This document shows, piece after piece, positions 57,835-64,000 of a stretch of 64,000 bases of DNA. Within the stretch, counting starts at the first letter, position 1. Every line of letters starts with the position of its first letter. The translations under genes and the position numbers were made by a program. A model generated the notes under the pieces. The model worked only from the letters and a program-made list of their open reading frames with translations. It did not search any database and was not told the origin of the DNA. The stretch is taken from NCBI RefSeq assembly GCF_019320115.1, contig NC_089584.1, forward strand, positions 74,183,533 to 74,247,532, given 5' to 3'. The stretch comes from Miscanthus floridulus. Taxonomy: Eukaryota > Streptophyta > Magnoliopsida > Poales > Poaceae.

Positions 57835-59264
57835 TGAAAGGATCAAGATGCCCAAGAGAGGGGTGAATTAGGCTACTTTTAAAATTCTTTGCAATAATTA
57901 AGTCCTATGGTTAGCCCAATTAACCTCTTGTGCCTAGAAAGTGTTTCTATTGATCTACCGCATAAAAGTTTAGCAACCTATGTTCCAATCCTACTCTAGC
58001 ATAACAATTCTATGAATGTAAATGACAAGAATTGAATTGCTCAAAGTAAATGCTTAAAGTAAAGAGAGAAGGAGGAACGTGACGATGTTTTGCCGAGGTA
58101 TCAGAGAGTCGCCACTCCCCACTAGTCCTCATTGAAGCACCCGCGCAAGGGTGTAGCTCCCCCTTGATCCGCGCAAGGATCAAGTGCTCTCTACGGGTTG
58201 ATTCTTCAACACTCCGTTGCGGTGAATCACCCACAACCGCTCACAACTTGAGTTGGGTCATCCACAAGCTCCGTCGGATGATCACCAAGCTCCCAATCAC
58301 CATCAAGCCGTCTAGGTGATGGCGATCACCAAGAGTAACAAGCACGAACTCTCACTTAACCATGACAAGCCTAATGAGAAGGGTGGATGCACACTTCGCT
58401 ACTCTTGCTTTCACTAATGAGGGCTCTCTTTGGGATTCTCAAATCTCAATCACCTCACTAGGACCTTGCTCTTCTTGGCACTCTCAAAGGTGTTTCTTAG
58501 CAGTTAGAATGAGCAAAAGTACCCCCTCACACGAATGGAGGAAGTATTTATAACCTTGATTGAAAAATGAACCGTTATGTGCCTCTGCGAGGTGACCGGA
58601 TGCTCCGGTCAGTTCTCCCCAAACATCCAGTGTTTAAGTTGTGACCGGACGCGTCCGGTCACGATTTTCCCTCTCTAGAACCTTACTAGAGTCGACCGGA
58701 CGCTGGCACCTAGCGTCCGGTCACTCACCTCTCAGCATCCGGTCGCACCAGACGAAATCACCTTGATCAAATGAACTGACCAGACTCTGCGCCAGCGTCC
58801 GGTCACTCCAGAACCAGCGTCCGGTCATCATTTGACCCTCCATTCACTTCCAACTCTCGATCATACATGAATGAAGTTTGTCCAATAGATCTAAGGGCTT
58901 TTAGGAGATACCTAGTGCTAGATTTACCAAGTGTGCACCACACCTAACTCACTAGACACACCTAGGTCAAGCTACCCGTCCATACCCCCCTTAATAGTAT
59001 GGCCAAAGAAAAAACAAAGTCCTAAACTACTCTAAGTGTCTTCTCAACACCAAAAGACACTTAGAACTAGTCCATCCTTAACCTTGTCGTCCATCCTTTG
59101 AAAACCGAAATGATTTCCATCGTAGGGGCATGACCACCATGATAGCCCAATCGATCTCTATTACCGTGACCTAACTTAATTGCTTCTGCAAAACACATGT
59201 TAGTCATAGTAATCACGTATTGTCATTAATCACTGAAACCCAACTAGGGGTCTAGATGCTTTCA
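57835..59264 (-). repeat. 3' LTR of Sirevirus A (1430 bp)
   Basis: Minus strand TGAAAGCATCTAGACCCC...CATCTTGATCCTTTCA. It has a TATA box at 58555-58545 and an array of palindromic CCGG-containing units at about 58585-58830. It is a diverged homologue of the LTR at 60437-61989. Confidence 0.9.
58545..58555 (-). promoter_or_regulatory. TATA box of Sirevirus A LTR
   Basis: Minus-strand GGTTATAAATACTTCC, next to the palindromic array on its U3 side. Confidence 0.6.
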
Positions 59265-59745
59265 ATCTCCCCCTTTTTGGTGATTGATGACAATACCACC
59301 TTGAGTATATGAAATTGATGAGGTTTTTAACATGCTTGGTTCATATAAGCTTTTGACAATAAGAACAAAAGTGTTAGGCAAGCTTATATGACCCAAGCCA
59401 ACATGATGTACTCAAAAGATATGAAATAAGCAAGAGTACAAGTGATAAAGCTCATTTACATCGGAGTAAAACGCGGAAGCAAAGAAAATGAGCATAACAC
59501 AATTGATATGACATATAAATAATTCAAAGTAGAGAGCACACATGTCACATATCACATAAATATCATGATCACATTAATATCATGATTATGATCACACTTA
59601 AGTAGTTTAATGCATAATAGTAAACATGAATGCATAATGTATCACACATAAAACTCCAAATATAATAGATAAGCTATAAGCTAATAGATATACTCCCCCT
59701 AAAAGTATCGCTCCCCCTAAGACTAATATACTCGATCCCTCTCCC
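59265..59745 (-). other. Multiple polypurine tracts of Sirevirus A
   Basis: Minus-strand GGGGGAG motifs lie at about 59740 (AAAGGGGGAGAGG), 59715, 59695 and, touching the LTR, 59278-59265 (AAAAAGGGGGAGAT). The 400 bases between are AT-rich and non-coding. Repeated PPTs before the 3' LTR are a known Sirevirus trait. Confidence 0.75.
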
Positions 59746-60436
59746 CCTTTGGCATCAAACACCAAAACCTAAGGGTCGGTCTGTGGGGCTGTAGCAGACG
59801 AGTCAGGCACTGAGGTGCGAGGAGCAAGCTGGAACTATGTGCCATCATCATCTGATCCTGAGCTCTGAGCAATCTGACCCTCTATAGCTAAAAGCGATGC
59901 TAAAGCGATCTGGGTCAGATCAGGGATAGGTGCGGCCTAAGACTCTACAGGTATGACTGTAGCAGGTGGCTCTGATGATGCAACTAAAGAAGGGAGCATC
60001 TCTGTAGTCCTGGTAATAGGTGCAACTATGGAAGGACCTGGGACATGTAGCTCTGGTGGAGTAGGTTGCCCTATCAACTCACTGAATGAAGCACCAAGGC
60101 TCCTAAAAACTAGGGTGAGCACTGACGAACTCTGAGGTGTAGTAAAGCCCGTATAAAGAGGAGTGAACTGTGGGGCTGGCATTGGCAAAGCAAACCACTG
60201 GGACACCTACTCTGTAGGTAAAGGACACTGTGGTGCTAGCGGTCCCTAACTCTGAAGCCCACTAGGCTGTAAAGCTAGAGTCATATAAGTGATGGTAGGC
60301 TGACCAAGCTAGGGTGAAGGCTATGGCGGTGGAGCCCCAATAGCTATCACAACATGCCACATAAACCCAAGTAGCTACTGCTGCATGAGAAGCTGCTGCT
60401 GATGCATGGCCTGCTGCTGCTGCTATATAGCCTGCT
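59746..60436 (-). pseudogene. env-position ORF of Sirevirus A, C-terminal part
   Basis: Minus-strand frames include QWFALPMPAPQFTPLYTGFT, RSLGASFSELIGQPTPPELH (60206-59937), then after stops IEGQIAQSSGSDDDG and VLVFDAKGGEG. A Gln-rich stretch lies near 60420-60370. It matches the corresponding part of Sirevirus B at about 40-60 percent by eye. In Sireviruses an ORF of unknown role, sometimes called env-like, sits between pol and the 3' LTR. Several stops, all TAG or TAA, show decay. It is cut by the second element at 60437. Confidence 0.7.
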
Positions 60437-61989
60437 TGAAAGGATCAAGATGCCCAAGAGGGGGGTGAATTGGGCTAATTCTAAATTTTCTTGCAATAAT
60501 CAAGTCCTACGGATAGCCCAATTAACCCCTTGTGCTTAGAAAAATGTTTCTATCAAATTAATGCACAATAGACTTACAACCTATGTTCCAAACTTACTTT
60601 AGCATAGCAATTCTACGAATGTAAAGACAAGTATTGAATTGCTCAAAGTAAATACTCAAAGTAAATGCTCAAAGTAAATGGAGAGAGGAACGCGGTGATG
60701 TTTTGCTGAGATATTGGAGAGTCGCCACTCTCCACTAGTCCTCGTTGGAGCACCCGCGCAAGGGTGTAGCTCCCCCTTGATCTGTGCACGGATCAAGTGC
60801 TCTCTACGGGTTAATTCTTCGACACTCCATCGCGGCGAATCACCCAAAGCCGCTCACAACTTGAGTTGGGTCACCCACAAGCTCCGCCGGGTGATCACCA
60901 AGCTCCCAATCACCACCAAGCCGTCTAGGTGATGGCGATCACCAAGAGTAACAAGCACGAACTCTCACTTGACCACGCGAAGCCTAATGAGAAGATGGAT
61001 GCACACTTGTCTACTCTTGATTCACTAATGAGGTTTCACTCTTGGATTCTCAAATCACAAACACCTCACTAGGACCTTGCTCTTCTTGGCACTCACAAAC
61101 GTGTTTCTCAGCTGTTGGAATGAGCAAAAGTAACTCCACACATGAGTGGAGCTTCTATTTATAAGGCAGCCTGAAAAATGAACCATTATGAGCTTCTGCG
61201 GGATGACCGGACGCTCCGATCATTTTGACCGGACGCTCCGGTCAGTTCAACCTGCGCAACAGTTTTCAAGTGATGACCGGATGCTGTCAAAGTCCGGTCA
61301 GTACTGACCGGACGCGTCTGGTCGCTCTTGGATGCTTACTGTAAACGACCGGACGCTGGATACTCAGGATCTAGTCACCACTGACTGGACACGTCCGGTC
61401 ACACTTTCTCAAGTCTAGACCCTTACTAGAGTCGACCGGACGCTGGCCCTCAGCGTCCGGTCACATTGACCTTCCAGCGTCCGGTCACACCAGACTTGTT
61501 CTTCTCAGTCAAATGAACTGACCGGACCCTGCGGCCAGCGTCCGGTCAGTATTTGACCCTCCATTCACTTTCAACTCTCGATCATATGTGAATGAAGTTT
61601 GCTCCAAAGGATCTTAGGCATTCATAGGAGCTACCTAGAGCTAGTTTTAACAAGTGTGCACCACACCTAACTCACTAGACTCAACTAGGTCAAGCTACCC
61701 ATTCATACCCCCCTTAATAGTACGGCCAAAAGAAAAAACAAAGTCCTAAACTACTCTAAGTGTCTTTCCAACTCCACTCAACACTTAGATCTAGTCATCC
61801 TTAACCTTGTCGTCCAATCCTTTGAAAACTGAAACGATTTCCATCGTAGGGGCATGACAACCTCGATTGCCCAATCGATCTCCATTACCATGACCTAACT
61901 TTATTTGCCTCTGCAAAACACACATTAGTCATAGTAATCTTGTATTGTCATTAATCACCGAAATCCAACTAGGTGCCTAGATGCTTTCA
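60437..61989 (-). repeat. 3' LTR of Sirevirus B (1553 bp)
   Basis: Minus strand TGAAAGCATCTAGGCACC...CATCTTGATCCTTTCA. It is longer than LTR A mainly because the palindromic array (about 61200-61545) has more units. TATA box at 61163-61156. Confidence 0.9.
61156..61163 (-). promoter_or_regulatory. TATA box of Sirevirus B LTR
   Basis: Minus-strand CTTATAAATAGAAGC, at the edge of the palindromic array as in LTR A. Confidence 0.6.
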
Positions 61990-62470
61990 ATCTCTCCCTT
62001 TTTGGTGATTGATGACAATACTACCTCGAGTATATTATGGAGTGAGGTTTTTGACGAGCTTGGTTCATATAAGCTTTTGTCGATAAGAACAAAAGTGTTA
62101 GTCAAGCTTATATGACCCAAGCCAACACAATGTACTCGAAGGATATGAATTAAGCATGAGTACAACTAACAAAGCTCATTTGCTTCAAAGACTAAACGCG
62201 GAAGCAAGGGCAAATGAGCATAACACAAGTGATATGATATTTAAATGATGCAAAGTAGAAATCACACATGTCATTATCACAATCACATAGATAGCACTAT
62301 CACATATATATAATAGTATGCATGAAAGTAAACACACGAATGCATAAGTAATAGTGTATCACACAAATTAAACTCCAAATGTATATAATAAGCTAATACT
62401 ATATAACTAGCTCCCCCTAAATGTAGCTCCCCCTGAGACTACATACTTGAACTCCCTCTCCCCCTTTGGC
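61990..62470 (-). other. Multiple polypurine tracts of Sirevirus B
   Basis: Minus-strand GGGGGAG motifs near 62460, 62430 and 62415, and a slightly degenerate AAAAAGGGAGAGAT adjoining the LTR at 62003-61990. They are positioned like those of Sirevirus A. Confidence 0.75.
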
Positions 62471-64000
62471 GTCAAACACCAAAACCTGGGGGTCAATCGG
62501 CGGGGCTGTAGTGGACGAGCTGGGAGCTGAAGAACGTGGGGCAAGCTGGAACTAGGCACCATCATCATCTGACCCTAAGCTCTGAACTGACTGACCCTCT
62601 GTGGCAGGAAGTGTCGCTAAAGCGGTCTAGGTCTGAGCTGGGGCTGGTGCTACCTATGAAGCTACAAGTATGTCTATCATAGGATCTGACGAGGCGACAG
62701 ACGAGGGGAGCCTCTGAGTAGTCACTGTGACTGGAGCTGCTGTAGATAGACCGGCGGTATGCATATGAGGTGAAGTAGGCATGCCAGTCAACTCGCTAAA
62801 GGATGCTCCAAGACTCCTAGAGACTGACATGTCAGGCACGAATAGCGAGGAAGACTGCTCTAGTGTGAAGCCCGTCTGAAATGGAGTGAACTGCGGGGCT
62901 ACCACGGGTGAGGCTAACCACTGGGACACCTGTACAAGAGGTGAAGCAAACTGAGCTGGAGGCTGTCCCTGACTCTGAAGCCCACTGGGCTGTACCACTG
63001 GAGTTGTCGAGGTGGTGGCAGGCGAAGCAAGCTAGGGCAAAAGCTGTGGCTGAGGTGCCCCAAGAGCTGTCACTACATGCTGCATGAAACCCATAAGCTG
63101 CTGCTGCAAGAGTATCTGCTGCTGATGCATCTACTGCTACTGTATGGCCTGCTGCTGCCTCTGAAACTCGTCCTGTCGAGTCTGAAACTGGGCAAAAGTA
63201 GCAGCTATCTCCTGTGCCTGTCTATCCTATGTCTGCTGCATCTGCTCAAGAATAGCAATGAGAGCGGGGTCTGTCTGCGGAGCAGGTGGAGCAGAACTGG
63301 AGCTACCGGCCTCTGCATCGTGTCTGCGTGGAGGCATCTGAGAAATAGGCAGGTAGTCGTCGTTAGAATTGTCACTGTACTCGCTCACCTCCTGCTGTGC
63401 CTCTAGCTCCTCCTCCTCAGTGGCTGCAATCCCTCTGATGATCTCATCCTACTAAGCTGTGGACTTTGGCACATCAGGACGATGGCTAGGCTATCTAGGT
63501 GCCTAAGGAGTGGTGTGTCTAATCCTCTATGATAGGTTGTAAGCTAGGAACTCTGTGGTGGCACCTGTATACTCATCCATCATACCAAGGGGCTTATCAA
63601 GCACTACTCTACGGATGAGGAACATGATCCAGTGAGCATAGGGAAGCTGCCTGTGACCCTTGAATCCCTCAGTAATAGTATCCTCCATCTCTAAAAGAAG
63701 GAGGTCCTAGATATCAAATACTGTCTACTGCATTAGGGCATTAAGAAGCCAGAGCTGTAAGCGAGTCAGGCCCTCTCTATATCCCAACCTAGGAAGCAGT
63801 GTCCTCCTGATAATGGCCTCTAGCACTCTCGCTATAGGAGTCAAGTCACTGGGGTTCCTGCTCGACCCCTCTCCAAAAGGCTCCTTGAAGCAATGTCGCA
63901 CTAAATCTGTAGGAGGCACCAACCCTCCATGAGGATGCCTGGGAGGCTCCTGCTGTCCATAACAGACCTCATGCATCTTGATAGGCTGCTCCTATAGCCT
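62471..64000 (-). pseudogene. env-position ORF of Sirevirus B, partial
   Basis: From the right edge: KMHEVCYGQQEPPRHPHGGL and DLVRHCFKEPFGEGSSRN (63976-63725), a stop, then EGFKGHRQLPYAHWIMFLIR and MDEYTGATTEFLAYNL (about 63680-63540). A Glu-rich acidic stretch near 63420-63370 is followed by PPRRHDAEAGSS. A Gln-rich segment (about 63260-63090) suggests a coiled coil. The Ser/Pro-rich C-terminal third (62998-62654) contains SRSLGASFSELTGMPTSPHM, and it ends around GSDDDGA and VLVFDAKGGEG (about 62480). Several TAG stops interrupt one overall frame. No signal peptide or clear transmembrane helix is visible in the part present, so an envelope role is not supported by the sequence itself. Function is unknown. 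Confidence 0.7.

Larger units (their letters stand above)
57835..60436 (-). mobile_element. Sirevirus A (minus strand), 3' end, interrupted by Sirevirus B
   Basis: 3' LTR 57835-59264, PPTs, and the end of an env-position ORF up to 60436, where a second LTR begins. It is inserted into the LINE; the five bases before it are CTACG (57830-57834), the expected TSD, whose partner should lie beyond the window. Confidence 0.85.
60437..64000 (-). mobile_element. Sirevirus B (minus strand), 3' end, nested in Sirevirus A
   Basis: 3' LTR 60437-61989, PPTs and at least 1.5 kb of the env-position ORF running off the window. The five bases before the LTR are CTGCT (60432-60436), the expected TSD. The rest of the element and the remainder of Sirevirus A should lie to the right. 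Confidence 0.85.

Overview
This window is grass (Poaceae) nuclear heterochromatin, most likely from a panicoid/andropogonoid species. That call rests on the retroelement families present (Tekay chromovirus, Athila, Tat/RIRE2-like, Sirevirus and Hopscotch/Retrofit-type copia, L1-type LINE) and on one recognisable host gene of the DUF4220-DUF594 family. No rRNA, tRNA, CRISPR or prokaryote-style operon was seen. Nearly everything is nested, decayed transposable-element DNA, and I found no intact host gene.

Layout. 1-8714: a minus-strand Tekay-like Ty3/gypsy element, cut by the window edge on the left and by loss of the U3 part of its 5' LTR on the right. 8715-13773: remnant of a plus-strand Athila-type element (5' LTR stub, PBS, gag start, 3' region, 3' LTR) with a copia-type LTR inside it. 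13774-14733: an Athila-type LTR in the opposite orientation. 14734-42001: a minus-strand Tat/RIRE2-like element that keeps its 5' LTR, PBS, gag, protease and an antisense extra ORF but shows no reverse transcriptase or integrase. It carries a 1.1-kb tandem duplication. The second duplicate is interrupted at 21292-40748 by a plus-strand Tekay-like element with LTRs of about 4.45 kb (TSD GGCTC). The 3' LTR of that element is itself interrupted by a 4.68-kb solo LTR of a related family (34888-39569, TSD CCGGG).

42002-46921: the 5' half of a minus-strand Sirevirus-type copia element, cut off by the Tat LTR. 46922-47345: a scrap of gypsy integrase. 47346-49238: an unexplained GC-rich block ending in A8. 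49246-56066: a DUF4220-DUF594 host gene that is now a pseudogene. It has lost its start, has a nonsense codon and a frameshift, and is split by a Hopscotch-like copia element (49964-54846, TSD ATGAG). After an AT/GA microsatellite comes a minus-strand LINE (56290-57834). The LINE is interrupted by a Sirevirus (from 57835), which is interrupted by a second Sirevirus (from 60437) that runs off the right edge. Both Sirevirus ends show the env-like ORF, several polypurine tracts and palindromic CCGG-rich LTR arrays.

The most informative signals are these: an extra coiled-coil/acidic ORF upstream of gag in both Tekay copies; stop codons that record cytosine deamination when the two copies are compared; strongly uneven divergence along one LTR pair; and the precisely datable disruption of the DUF594 gene, whose downstream half is still open. 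All reading frames, counts and alignments here were done by eye.
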